From Apricaphanius iberus (taxonomy: Eukaryota > Chordata > Actinopteri > Cyprinodontiformes > Aphaniidae), in contig JAPXFQ010002841.1 of the NCBI GenBank assembly GCA_028564705.1, forward strand, positions 706,001 to 770,000: DNA of 64,000 bases. The letters run 5' to 3'. Position numbers and translations under genes: made by a program. This document shows, one piece after another, positions 35,486 through 48,284 of this stretch (the stretch's first letter is position 1; the number at the start of each line of letters is the position of its first letter). The notes beneath the pieces were generated by a model, which worked only from the letters and a program-made list of their open reading frames with translations, did no database searches and had not been told where the DNA came from.

Positions 35486-35784
35486 GGTGGCGGTGAAGAT
35501 GGGACAGACAGGAGGAAATGACAAAAGTAAAAAAAATAAAAAAAAAATGAGGGGAGCTTGGGCTCTAGAAGTGTTGGGGGTAAAAAACAAACAAAAAACA
35601 AACACTTGTATCCTTGGGGAGAAGTTTTTAAAAGTCCACGTTCTGGTATCCTTTCGTATTAAGCGTAGTGGATGCTTAAGAGGTTTCTTCAGGCCAGTTC
35701 AGTGTTCCTGAGTCCTCCGACGAGCGTCTGTTAAAAACATCTCCACACACGCAGTGCAGCCAGCACACAAGACCACGCCATCAC
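35058..35784 (-). CDS. epn2: epn2 exon 2: 5'UTR end and ENTH domain
   Basis: The acceptor (TTTTTAG) sits just above 35784 and the start codon at 35485-35483, so about 300 nt are 5'UTR. The coding part (428 nt, residues 1-142) holds nearly the whole ENTH domain. It starts MPSTIRRQMKN, the basic amphipathic helix 0. Residues equivalent to the lipid-binding set of epsin-1 are present (R7, K10, R24, N29, R62, H72, K75 here). The blocks ATSNDPWGPSSSLMSE and NDHGKNWRHVYKALTLLDYL are diagnostic. The donor is GAGAG|GTGAGA, phase 2. The whole ENTH domain on one exon is conserved among vertebrate epsins. Confidence 0.96.
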
Positions 35785-36659
35785 CTAAAAACAAACAGAC
35801 AGCAGATGACTGTTAGAGAGAAAAAAAACGCAAAAAAGCATCAATAGAAACTCTTATTTTAGACAGTTCTCTGGCTATATAGGGATAACATTTCACAAAC
35901 CAAACATCTTTCCAGAAGTTCTCGCTGCGATCCTAATTTACACCCCTCAACAATAAGATCATACTGAAATGTATTTATACAAGCAGCTGCAGCAGCTTCC
36001 TTTTTGAAACTAGACAAGCATGTTTCATACTTTCAGACTTAGATAAGCATTTTCCATGCCTGCCCACTTCAGATGACACAGGAGCCAAGAGTAGTGAAAA
36101 ACAATGGCGTTTCAGCTTTCACAAGATCATTTACGTTTACAGTAACTCGACAATGGCAAATTATAAGGTAGGGTACTGAAAATGAGTAATGTCAAAGGAG
36201 CTAGCTCTGCACGTTCAAGCCTCTCAGAGAAATACAGGAGGCAGAGCCGCACAGTGGGTGGGCTAACATGTGGAAAAACTCCTCTCCGACTCCACCTGGC
36301 CTCAGAGGAGTTTAGTACATACATTTTACAACCTGAAACGTCCTGGCTTATATGCACGGGCTTCAAACTGTGCCACAAGAATCACTGGAAGTACTTGGTC
36401 TGCCTGTAATGCGATTTTTGAAAGGAAATTGTGAACAGATTAGCTGTGAGTAGAGCAAGTAAGCAGCAAAAGCCAATATTAGTTGATCAATTGATTCATC
36501 AGAAAGGTCTCAAAGATCAGTGCAGAAAATTCAGCTTTTCCAGAACAAACTGCAGTGGACAACAGTAAATCAAAAACCCATCATTTCGTACGCTGTTTAT
36601 TTTACCACCGGGAATACCGTCTAAATATAAATGTATTCATTTTTCAACATCAATAATAG

Positions 36660-36850
36660 TGATGAAGGACAATATCAACTGGTAGTGGTCAATATAAACG
36701 GTGTAAAGTAGAAATTATATCAATGTAGACCAAAGTAGATATTTTGAGTACACAGTGACAATGCATTTTGATGATGTCATCAAGCTACACTTACATACTT
36801 CAGGTACGCAAGGAAAATAAATCCTGAAACCTGCTGAACTTGAAGCATTT
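36660..36850 (+). repeat. Diverged partial copy of the 31.6 kb hAT MITE
   Basis: GACAATGCATTTTGATGATGTCATCAAGCT...TTACATACTTCAGGTACGCAAGGA parallels 31.70-31.78 kb (CATTTTGATTATGTCATCAAGCT...TTACATACCTCATGTACACAAGGA), in the same orientation. Clear ends were not found. Confidence 0.7.
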
Positions 36851-37237
36851 TTTAATAAAATATTTGCAAGTTTCTGGTTGTGTGATTTTAAATTAATACC
36901 TACAAACTCAGAAGGTGTGAAAAAGTTGACAACTAAAATTCTTTAATGCGCGAGCAGGCTTCAATCCCAAGAAAATTTTTGGAATTTTAAAACCTAAATT
37001 AGTGTTCTAATGTAGTTGAGATTATAAAGAAAGAAAAAAAAATTAACACTTCAAATTAAAAATCACATTTAACAGTGATTGCAAATGTAGAATACAAAAG
37101 GAAGTTCCAATCATTGTAATTGCAAAATGGTCTAGACTGTAGAGAATGAAATAAAACTAGGTAGGGCCGCCACGATTTGTCAGGATGATGTCGACGACGA
37201 AAATAGTCAACAATTTTTTTTGTAATTGATGTTATCG

Positions 37238-37982
37238 TAGGGGTGGGCGATATGGCAAAATTTTCATATTACAGTATTTTTTAAAAACATATCGGTATAA
37301 CGGTATTTTCTTCCATACAGGACCGTTCATATCCACATTATCTTATAAGAAAAAAAGAATATAAAATGTGTTTTAAATAACCCATTTTACTGCTATATGG
37401 ACCGCATCATGTCGTTCTTCCAGACACAGGTGAATGATATGAAAATAATTAAAATAATTATGATTCTAGTAGGTTATTAGCTGGTTAATATTTAGATAAA
37501 AGAAAAAGACGACAGAAGTATCGTAGAAGGTATGTAAAACATATTTACCGCAATTACTGATTTATTTTTTGCTGGTTTTGCCGCCGTTGACCGCGTGTAC
37601 CTACAGACAGTCAAATAGCGCTCAACACTCCACCCTACTGGTTACTCCTAAAAGCGTTTGTAAAAGGTATGCCATTCGGTTCTCTTCTGACCTTTTAAAG
37701 CGAATAAACTTTTTAAACTATAGACGAGGCTCCTCTTTTTTGGAAACACTTAATCAGAATTGTGTGCTTCCCTCCTGCCAGCAGCTGCACTTAGTTAAAA
37801 AAGTTATTTTCTACACCGTGGTGAAGAGCGTGTAGCAGTGAAATCGGTCCTGGCTGAAACACTTCCCCTCATTAAATGTTCCAGAAGTTGTCCGAGCTAT
37901 TCACCGGTATAGGGGTGTTAAAAATTCATATAATGAAAAAAACACAGATTTTCGGTATGAACCGGTATACTGCCCAGGCTTG
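37238..37982. mobile_element. hAT MITE, about 745 bp
   Basis: The left end TAGGGGTGGGCGATA aligns without gaps to the inverted right end CAAGCCTGGGCAGTA. Flanking octamers TGTTATCG and CGCTATCG agree at 6 of 8 positions. It interrupts another repeat that begins near 37163 (TAGGGCCGCCACGATTTGTC), itself a hAT-like end. Confidence 0.7.
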
Positions 37983-38640
37983 CGCTATCGTTTATTTTAT
38001 TTTTCTAAACTTTATTTTTCTCTTGAACAGTTGCTGTCCCTCTTTATCTGCTCTTTCTATCTTTTTGCCCCTCATGCAAATAAAGAGTCGTGGAAATCGG
38101 TGTGAGCTGCAGGGTCACTTGAAGCAGTATCAGCAGTGAGCCGACAACGTAGCTCTAAAGTTCAGTCTCATTAAATAAAAAGAGTAGAAGCTGCTTTCCA
38201 CAGCAGTACAACAGTGTTTTTTGAGCTTCTTAAAGGGAAGCCCACTGTGACTGACAACTAAGAGGGAAAGTAGCCTCTGGGAGCTAGTTAGCTTCTAAGC
38301 TTCTAACATTAGCATGAACAGTAGAACAATGGGCAAAACAGACCTCTAATTCTTAGCACGTGTATTAATGCAGGCAACAGCAAGTTCAGTTGGGGTTTTA
38401 ATGTGTTTAAGGGTTTTCAGGTATTTATAAACTTTTGTTAAAATTGAATGTGATATTGCCACATTTAATAGTTGTGATATTCTTATAACTGTAGTCATAG
38501 TTTGACGTCTCGGCATTACATTGTGAGTCAAAGCATAGAATTTGTTTAAATGAATTTGTATTTGTTCTTTGGCGGTGCAAACAAAACTTTTTTTGTTCGC
38601 CTATAAACCTGTGGGGAAGTGGAAGAAGGCGGGTTTTGAC

Positions 38641-39011
38641 TAAGGATGTTAGAAAATATCAATACACCAATATATCACCATATTTTATGCCGTGATACTG
38701 TATCAATATTCAAAAGCAAAGGTTTTTGTTTTTTGACAATTTGAATGAAACGATTAATGATGACAACATTTGACTGTTTCGACTTTCTTCGTTCCAGTGG
38801 ATCAACCAGATCTTGTAATAAAAGTGGATGTGTTATGGATGAAACTAGTTGGAGCGTTTAGAATGCTGAAAAAGTTTTTCTATTACATTCAGTTAAAAAA
38901 AAATACAAAAATCACAATATATAGGCTTACTCATAGTATCGAAATACATTGTATCCCCCCAGTATAGTGGTACATATTGTATCTCCAGATTCTTGCCAAT
39001 ACATATCCCTA
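38641..39011. mobile_element. hAT-like MITE candidate
   Basis: TAAGGATGTTAGAAAATATC at the left and, inverted, TAGGGATATGTATTGGC at the right resemble the ends of a hAT family common in fish. Target duplications are not visible. Confidence 0.5.
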
Positions 39012-39667
39012 GTCAATAAGCATTGAGATTTGATAATTGACACCCAGGCAAGCTACTATTAGCAGTTTAAAACAACTAAGTACTTTTACGGTTGTTGGAC
39101 TTATTCATTCAAGGAGGTTGTGTGTTAATATTTTAATACATAGGAAAAAATTGAACAGATGTCAAGACAAAAAGTGAAAGCAGGTATTGCCAACTTCAAA
39201 TGCAAGGCAGGCTTTTGAAAAGCCTGTTACATCTAGATTTTAAACATATCAACTATGAGTCAATTATTTTTGTTGCCTTTTGATTCTCAAATACACAATT
39301 GTAAAATGTGTTTCCACCAGATGGTGGGTGTCAGACTAGAAAAAAAAATCTGTGATGTCTTGTTTCCTGAAGATAAGTTGCCCATATTGTAAACACTGCC
39401 TGACAAATACAGAAAGTGAGAGTAAGTATGCAGCAGTGTGACCTACATCTCCGTGTTCCACATGAAAACTCTTGACCATAAGAATCCCCGGTTTGCATGG
39501 AAACACATGTAATGCAATCAGTCTACTTTTTAACAGGTGGTGTTTTGAACACTTAAGTGTTGCAGTCGGATGGAAAAAGAGGAAAAAGAATTCTCTGAAA
39601 TACGAGGTTAATTTTGAGAACTGCATAAGCCTCACTGACTCAGCTGATCTTGCTGAAGTCAACCGAA

Positions 39668-40344
39668 GGCTGTTTTCACACCAGGACCATTTAGGTCGAC
39701 CTAACTGAGTTTTGGGTCCGAACACGGCGCGGCTGGACTAGTGTGAACACGCCACTCGCATTCGTAGTTGACGTAACTTCTCCGCTCTTGGAGCTGCCAG
39801 AGATGTGGGTCTCGGAGCGGCTTGCGTCGACCCTAAATGCGCTGCGAGTGATGTGTGAACGCGCAGCACCTTTAGCTCACCCTAAAGTCCAGATACTCCG
39901 CCCTTTTTAACTAAACTGGTACCCGTAAGCAGATGTGCTGTAGAGATATCCATCCTCCCGCACTGTTCCACGACACATTCGTTGCAGTCGTTGTCAGGAT
40001 AGAATGCCTTGTTTTGAAATATAACATATTCCTTACATTGAGAGATATAAAATATGTACAATGCCAAAAGCAGTATCATGGGCAAACGGCGTTGCTGTTC
40101 GTTCTCCATGGTTCACGTGTGTTCTGTTTATATCTCAGCCAGGCTTCTTTTCCTGTTGGGATAAGTGTCAAATTCCGTCTAGTTGCCATGGATACACAAC
40201 ATTCAGCTCTGTAGAGCGACGACTTCGGTGCGATGACAAAAAGCATATGTGAAAGGAGCCGTACTTGTAGAAAATTGAAACAAATGTAAACTTTTTACTT
40301 CTGGAGCGGCACCTGGCTCGACCCAAATACGTGTGAAAACAGCC
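39668..40344. mobile_element. MITE with 14-bp perfect terminal repeats
   Basis: GGCTGTTTTCACAC at 39668-39681 is exactly inverted at 40331-40344 (GTGTGAAAACAGCC), and GGTCGACC near the left corresponds to GGTCGAGCC inside the right end. The 0.68 kb interior is non-coding. The target duplication is unclear, so the superfamily is open. Confidence 0.75.
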
Positions 40345-41869
40345 TACATCTTCTCTTTGCCCTCTGGCTGCCAAGTAGGTGGACCAATGGTGACTTATTC
40401 AAATCTGTAATCTGATCTGTGCATTGAGCATGCACCAACAAGGCCCACCCACAATAATGTAATTTCCATTTAGTTTCTTTGCAGATTAAATGTTGAGACC
40501 TAATGTGATTTGTTCTGGTCTTTAAAACCCATCAAGTGGCTATTTGCACTTTCGCTCGTGCACATGTCAGACTTCATGTCAAGTGATGCCAGAGATAAAC
40601 AGCTGAAGCTGACACAGGAAACGAGGAGTGTATGTTATTAAAAGATAATAAAACAACTTGGCACGTCTCATAAATTCACCGAAATCAGTGAAACGGGATC
40701 CCTGCGGATCACGCCCTCCCTCGAAAATCCCTCATCGCCCTCCTCCCCGCTGCATCCGCATGAATACATCCCAGACCTAATGACACATCTGCTGCTATAA
40801 TCACCTATTCACCCGAAGCTGACAGGAGGAAGAGAGGAGCGTCTGTCTTGTAAGTCCCACTCCCCCTCCTCGTCCCGGAACAGCTCCCCACCCCCCATTT
40901 CACCCACCCCCCCTACAACCAGAATCAGCTTTGCTCCGTCTTTCTGGGCTGCGCTCAGAGACGGTCCGTCTACAAGACACAACGCACAGCTTGTGTGTGT
41001 TGAAATGCATATTCATGTGTCAGGGCAGGTCAGCTATCTCTGCTTGACGGACTCTGTCAGTCTTTTCATTTTCAGACAGCTATGTCAATTAGAACAGTAA
41101 TTTAACCTAAAAATCTATGACAACCAGACAAAGGCAAAAAATAAAAAATAATTCCAACCCTGTTGTCTCCTTTGAAACTTCATCAGCAACAGTTCAAGCT
41201 GTGATTTTCATTCTACACCCTCCTCTACGTCATACATTGCCTCTTTTCCACCTAAATGCTAAACACTGTGGGTGTATGAATGACACAATGTAGTGGAAAT
41301 GTGTGGGACTAAATGGATCTGACACATCTTGGGATTCACAAACATTCCTAATGACTAATAAAGATTTCAGTCAAAATACAAAAAATGTTGTTTACTTAAA
41401 TATTACCCAACTTGTGTGATATTCCTGATTTTATTCCAGACCAAAACTAGCCTTTTGGGTTGATTCTCATAAAAAAAGACATTACATTCATAAAACATGA
41501 CATCGGCAGGTTAAATATGGAAACATTTTGGCCAGAGGGTGAAAACCAAATGACCTAGAAATGACATAGCATGAGATATAGATGTTAAATTGACCCAGTA
41601 TTTTATGTCTGCCTACACTGTACTGGACTGGGTTAAGGAGCATGCATATATTATATAGAATGCTTTAATGATAGAAAGATTGGGGGGGGAAATTTTACTT
41701 TCAATTAGTTATTAAAACTGATAAGTAATTTTGAAACACTTTTCTGACATGCAACGGTCTGTTGAGTCACAACAGGAAGATCCTAACCATTTTCTAACAA
41801 GAAAGTACAATAAAATTACATCCATAACAGCAGCATCTTGGAAATCCTTATAAATTGTTTTCTCGACGC

Positions 41870-41898
41870 CCCCCCCCCCCCCCCCCCAAAAAAAAATT
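41870..41898 (+). repeat. Poly(C)-poly(A) tract
   Basis: About 17 C followed by about 9 A within epn2 intron 1. Confidence 0.9.
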
Positions 41899-44800
41899 TT
41901 CATCAGGAATATGTTGAACGTATCTGTGGCTGCTTTGTGCCACCATAGTAAAATAATCTAACAAGTACTTCTCTAACAGAGATTCTCCACTCAAGGAAAT
42001 GTGATTTAGCTCCATGGAAGTAAAAAGAGGTTAAGAGGAAAAGTTCATGATGCTTTATGAAAATAATAAAATGTTGGCTTCAAGGGAAACAAAAAAAAGC
42101 GGAGACACAACAGTTGTTCATGGGCATAACTGTAAAAACTAGATTTAAAAAAAAGTTAAGATATTCAACTTTTTTTCCCGTTTTTTTACAGGGAAATCAC
42201 GCATTTATAACCATTTTCTACTTAAAAGCTTGGCCCTTAAATATAAACTATATTTCTGAGCATTCAGACCGAAGAGGACAATCAGCTTGCACATAAGACT
42301 TGAAGAAACATTAGAACTACAATGGGCCTTGGCAGCGCTTCGCTGCTCGGGCCTAATTACACTCCATTCTAAACTGGTTTGCTCAACTACACCGACAAGT
42401 TATGACAACACCAATGAGCCAAGTACGCTACTGCTTCATAATAAAGACAGGACTGTAAAATGTTCATGGTGAATGCATAGAATTAAAGTTATCAATTTTA
42501 ATTAAATAAAAAAATATTAAACATAATTAGTAGAACTGTAAAAGATTTCATGATAGCACCACTCTTATCAACATACACAATGCCTTTATATGACATGTCT
42601 GTCAGGGAAAAATCACAGCATCAATCTTAGACATAATGCAACCAGCAATCACTGTCTCTGTGTCTTTCATAAGAGGAGAGGATACCATAAAATGTTTTAA
42701 TTAGCTTTAGTAAAAGTGTCTCTCAGTTCAGTGGCAGGTTTTTTGTGGATGCTTTCCCGAGTTAAAGCATACATTCAGCTACAATGCAGATATTCCTCAC
42801 TGGTAACATGGTAAAACTGAAAAAAGGTAATTGAGATTAGAAACTCTGACCATTAGTTAACTAACTTTGCACAAACAGCTCAGCAGATGGTGGCTGCTTG
42901 ACACTGAGGTCATTCACTCTATATTAACTAATGAGAACTAAAAGATCTTCAAAATGAACCTACGCTGTGCCGTTACAAAGTCCAAGCAACAGCTACGCTA
43001 AACACCCTTTGTGGTTTGATGGTGGAAAAACATTAATGTTTGCTTTAGATGCAGGGTAAATGGATGGTTTGAATTATAGCGATAAAGTTTTAAATAAAAA
43101 TTTAAAACTAAGTTTTGATGGTATAGTTTTAACATGTTTATACTGAAAACAGTTTCGTCCCTGCTACATTAATGCTAGTGTATGAAACTGACAGAAAAGG
43201 AGAAAAAACACTACTTCAAAGCGAACAAGGTCGACACCGAGTCGATAAACATATACAGTCAAATCCAAAGAGAAAAATCACTTTGACAAGCTCCATATCC
43301 AGGATGTGGGAAGCAGAATGGAATTCTTTACAGTCACAGGAAACAAGAGGAAATACATTACAGGTTTTCGACCCTGAAATGGAAGCAAAACGGTTGATCT
43401 TTGCTGCCAGAAATTCATCAAGCCGTCGTGGCTAAAGATTCACCCCAACGCCATGGAGCAGACTTTTTAATCCAACCTCGAAGAAACTACACTAAAACCA
43501 TGGATACCATGGCAACTACAGCGAGACCAAAACGCAGTGAAAGTATCGCAAGCGGGTAAAACAGACCCAACAGGTGATGCATGGAAAGCCACTCCCAAGG
43601 AATCGTATCACCCAAGTGGAGCATTTTTGGATGCGCAGGCAGCTAGCACGTTACATGCTCCAAACGAGAGCGGCGAAAGATGCAACATGCCTGTCTAACA
43701 AGAGAAACGTCAAATTGCTTAAAAGGATGTTTTATTTACAGATCATGTGACAGATGTGTAGTTATGGGTGCTATTGGGTGTCAGGAGGGCTCAATTTAAC
43801 ATCAATTGATTTAGAATCTCGAATCTTAGTTTTCTAAATTGTAACCGAGTAGTTGGGCCAACTACCAAAAGATTCATATTCCCACTAATAAAGATCTCTA
43901 GATACATTGTTAAAATAGTTATCTTGTTAAGATTTGTAAGCAGCGTGTTTTCTCACACTCCTAAAAAGGTAACACAAAAGCAAAACTCTTATTTTCATAT
44001 CAGGACTTTTGTCCACTTCATGCAGATCTTAAACTATTGGCCATATTTTGATTATTCAAACTAGGAACTAGTTAACGGCCTGACACGTTATCATGGTATC
44101 AGGTTCGGGTTGAAAGGTTTTGATGCAAAACAAACAGTCTTCACCAACTGTGTTGTAGCATTCATAACAACTACTGACAGCTTTATTTTTCAATGAAATT
44201 ATTCAAAAACTACTCTAAATGTGAGCCCTACATTGGTAGTAATAATCAGTTGCAGAAAAGCAATGTATGATTGAACCATTAACCAAGATAAATCTGCCTT
44301 CTACAAATTCACAACAAAGGCATCTTCACCTTAGGAGGTCATGGCTGAATCTCTCAGATTCCTGGGGCATTGTATCAACGATTAAAAAGCCTGGCCTCTT
44401 CCCAGCTTTGTCAGCTGACAGAAGTTTCCCAGAGACTAAAAGAAATCATCATCCAGCAAGTGAACGAAAAAGCACAGATCCCATTACATTTAGTTTGAAA
44501 CTGTCAAAGAATCACCATCTCTGGGAAGCTAGTTTATACATGGCCCGATGTAAGAAATCTGATCTACTCTGATTTTTACTTTTTCGGGTTCGTGAGGTGA
44601 ACTGCAGTAACTTTTACAGATTATCGGTGAGCGAGTTTGTGCGCCTTGGCAAGCGCCACGTAAACTGTGATTAGCATCGAGGATTGAGGAGGCAGCACTC
44701 AGAACAGGTCCACCTTGTCACACAGAGACTAAAGCTGATCCGGCAAAAGAAAATCTTGCGCAACCAGGAACCTGCGTTTCAGTGTGACGAGGCTGAGTGT

Positions 44801-46194
44801 GCTCCATCAAGTCATCAAGCCTGTTTCTGAACCACACAGTCACTTCCTTTTACTGACTTAGCACCTACGATAACCAATCTTCCACAGCTCGTTGACCCTA
44901 CAAAGACTCATAAAAACTAAAAATACAAATGCAAGTATTATTTTGAGATATGATAAAGACCAACTTTAAAATTATAGGGTTGAGACATAAGAGAAACCAC
45001 TTTGTGATGGCCTTTTGTCCTCCTTAGCTATCCTATAGAGACAGGGACGGAAGGAGGACGATGATGATGCATTTGTCAACCACTGTGACTGATTATTCTG
45101 ATAGACAATGCCGTGCCCCTCTCTCAGACTAGGTTAGTAATAACTTCAGCGAAACAGTTTGAAAGAGCGTAAATCTGAACAAACAACTCCGAAAGTACTG
45201 TTAAAAAAATAAAATAAAACAGTCAAACCAGCCACCATCTTCAGTAAGACTAACCAAGTAAGCCGATTGGACACAGACAGCGCCCAAACAGGGAAGAACC
45301 CCCTGCATTGTTTTAGTTGCAATTACCCCAAAGATATTTTTAAGTATACATTTTTCTATTTAATTCGAGATTCACATTAAAGAAATACATACTTTAATAA
45401 AGAAGTGAATCACTGCGCCGCCTTAAAGGGATGTGATTGATAGAGCATAAGCTAAAGTAGCGTCAGCTAAGCCTCATCAAGTACATGATCGACTTCTGAC
45501 TTGCTGTTTAATGATGGGTGTAGCACATACCCAACTTTAAGCATCTACCCGAATAAATACCCCGCTCTCTATCCCCTAAAGATAAAAACTTAAGCACAAA
45601 CCCGCGATAAATACTTTTCGTCAACCAGCGACTCAAGCTAGCGAACGACGTTAACTTGTGGCTTTAATTGGGGTTTCTCGCTAACTAATTCCCCCCCGGC
45701 GGTAGACACCCCTAGCGTGTCTCTCAAGTTTGTTTTATTAATGTCACATATTGTATACGACCAAATATAGCAAATAACTATTTTGTGCTTAAAGGAATAT
45801 TCACTCATAATTATATGGTAATTTCAGAAGGTAAAACTCTGCTTTGAAAAAGTTGGTTAAAAGCTAACCAAGCCGATATGTCAGCTAGCTATTACTCTTT
45901 AATACCTTATTTTACACTTTATTACTAAACGACTTCTTTTCACTCACTGTGTGTATATATAATATTGGGAGTCTTCTTTCCTGAATCTGCTGCCTCTATT
46001 GTACCAAAATACGCATCTACCCCAAGTAGCTCCCCGACGTATTTTCATTAGCATGCTAGGCTAGTTAGCAACACTTGGAGCTAGCAGCCAAGACGGGTGC
46101 TCGGTGGAGACATCACCAGAGCAAACTGGATTACAGGACACCCTGGAAAAAACAACAACAACTTGACTCTAAATTAAAGCAGGAGGTCACTCAC

Positions 46195-46430
46195 CGTAAT
46201 TCTTCCACGTTACGTCCGGTTATGGTTCTCCACCAGCGATACAAACATTAAAAAAAGATTTAGGCAAATTCCAAGAGGGGGGAAAATCTCGTCTGAGAAC
46301 TTATTTCGGCGTTCAAGGAGCTTGTTGCGCCTCCGCCTAGCTGTGGGCTGCTAATGCTAATCCGGCTATAGCCAGGACTACACGTATCTCCACCTCCTCT
46401 CCTCCTACTCTATAACATGGCGGGCATGGT
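46195..46430 (-). promoter_or_regulatory. epn2: epn2 non-coding exon 1 and CpG-rich promoter
   Basis: On the minus strand the sequence AATTACG|GTGAGTGACC gives a near-consensus donor with the exon ending at 46195. This segment is noticeably richer in G+C and CpG than its surroundings, and vertebrate EPN2 has a non-coding first exon upstream of the ENTH exon. The intron to 35784 would be 10.4 kb. The transcription start is not resolved (about 46.4 kb); no TATA box is evident. Confidence 0.6.
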
Positions 46431-47143
46431 TAGGAAGGTGGGGGTTAGTGGCCGATAAGGGTGTGACCGATTCAGCTTGAAATGCCAGTGAGGAATTGGC
46501 ATAGAATTCATGAAAAAAGGGGTGTCAACCAAGAGACAAAATATGCGAAAGTTCACAATGCCTTTTTCTTCCACATGGCTTTTAATATAAATTCTCACCA
46601 CTTTGTTATAACCCTTTGTTTGCTTTCTAAACATTTTCATTTCATTTTGAATCCATATGTATATGGTTCTTTTGTTGTGTTTTTCTACAGCTGTCCCTAA
46701 ATGATTTGGGTTTTGATTTATGATTTTTCTTCCGTTTCCTTTCTATTCTTTTAATGTCTTTTTGTGTAATTTGCACAGCTTTGCCATTGGTGAATGTCAT
46801 CCCTTTTACTTTTTAAAGCAATTTCCTTCATTCTGCTATAAAAACATATGGTTTATGATTGTAATATTCAACATTTCCCAGCAGAAGATCGTAATTTGTC
46901 ATTTTTCATGAGAACAAATGGGTCTAAATAGAAGCAGACCTAAAACAAATGGAAACGGAGTGTAATAGCAAGCCTTATAACAATAACATATTTATATTAT
47001 ACAGGGGGTTAATGATTCTTTTGTTTATAAGAAGCTCCGTAATAGGTGAAAATACTAAAGAAATAAATACTAAAGAATAAGAAATGGGTATCATGTAGGC
47101 TTATGATAACTGACAGCAACCTCACCATTTATTTTTATTGATT

Positions 47144-47180
47144 TTTTTTTTTTTTTTGGGGGGGGGGGGGGGGTGGTGGG
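47144..47180 (+). repeat. Poly(T)-poly(G) tract
   Basis: About 16 T followed by about 16 G, interrupted by single T. It lies 170 bp left of the long inverted repeat. Confidence 0.9.
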
Positions 47181-47346
47181 TTGTGGCTTTTGGTCAAGGC
47201 TAGATATCACAATATCATCAGTTGCCCTATCTAAAGCTTTTTTCCCCTTTTAAAACTGTCTAGAGGTTAGTTGCCGATTCTTACTTCCATTTAATATCTA
47301 TGTTTCATATCTATGCACTTAAAAAGGAGGTACTGTTTGTGCAACC

Positions 47347-48284
47347 TGGACCTTATTTATAGCATGTATTACGATCATTTACTCACCCAGACAAGTTTGG
47401 AGCCACTTGGAATTCTTAGGGAGTGGTTTTTATCCATCCGCGATCAGCATATATCCATCTAATGGGGGTTAATGGCGCAACCAAAAGTGCAACCTCTAAG
47501 ACAAGGCAAAGCAGGCATGGCAATTTTATTTGTATAGCACACTTTCAACACAGGGCAATTCAATGTGCTCTAAGGCATTATCTTCCACAAAACTTAATTT
47601 AATCAGTGTTTTGTTATGAAGCACTATTCCCCTGTGAGTTCGGAGCGTCTCGGAGATGCTTTGTTGTTCTCTTGTGGGGCGTTTTATAGACTTTTAACCC
47701 AACTACACTAACATGTAGTTTTAATGACGTCGCTGCTATGCCACATCCCAGTTGTAGTCTGAGGAGGCCTTTCACTTTGTGCTTGACGGGGGTCAGATAG
47801 AAAGAAGTTGCTACTGCAAACATCAACATGCATTTGCATGTTTCCAAATTGCATACACAAAATGATTGAGTGGACTAAGTTCTGCTTCCACAGGCTCCCT
47901 TTTCACAATCTGCGCAGACTACAGCTACAATAGCAGACAACTACGACGTAACTTAAATCGGCGGTTAGTGTAAATTGGAATTAGCTGGATTAAAAGCCTG
48001 TAAATACCCAAGATGACAACAACGAAGCACCTCCTAGACGCGCAGAACTCACAGGGGAATAGCGCTAACGATTCTTAACAGAAGATTGGTTAAATGAAGG
48101 AGCTTTTTTGCAGATAATAGTTTATTTAGAGGTTGCACTTTGGTTGCTCTCTTAACTTATTTATAATTATATGGATATACGCTGATCGCGAATGGATATA
48201 AACTTCTCCTGAAGGACTCCAAGTGGCTCCAAACTTGTCTGGATGAGTAAACGAATGTAATGAATGCTATAAATAAGGTCCACA
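47347..48284. mobile_element. Foldback element with roughly 150-bp inverted arms
   Basis: The left arm (about 47347-47497) is repeated inverted at about 48126-48284. Shared blocks in order are GGACCTTATTTATAGCAT, CAGACAAGTTTGGAGCCACT, CGCGATCAGC, TATATCCAT, GCAACC and AGTGCAACCTCT. The arms look roughly 80-85% alike by eye. The central 0.6 kb contains a short dispersed repeat (47519-47578) and no coding sequence. No clear target duplication. Confidence 0.8.
47519..47578 (+). repeat. Short dispersed repeat, second copy
   Basis: GGCAATTTTATTTGTATAGCAC...ACAGGGCAATTCAATGTGCT, related to the copy at 21303-21370. It sits just inside the left arm of the foldback element. Confidence 0.65.

Larger units (their letters stand above)
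35785..46194 (-). other. epn2 intron 1
   Basis: 10.4 kb between the non-coding exon and the ENTH exon. It holds the MITEs at 36.7-40.3 kb and a poly(C) run at 41.87 kb. From about 40.4 to 46.2 kb I see no mobile element and no exon; this transposon-poor part may contain regulatory sequence. Confidence 0.7.

Noticed and set aside
35270..35521. Plus-strand frames over the ENTH exon
   Set aside because: Antisense shadows of the conserved, GC-rich epn2 exon.
43502..43516. GATACCATGGCAAC, X-box-like, also present at 13441
   Set aside because: It departs from the X-box consensus in the first half-site; one copy is in the Harbinger end and the other is deep in an epn2 intron.
46410..46640. Short frame divergent from epn2 exon 1
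   Set aside because: No recognisable protein; the local ATGs on the plus strand close within a few codons.
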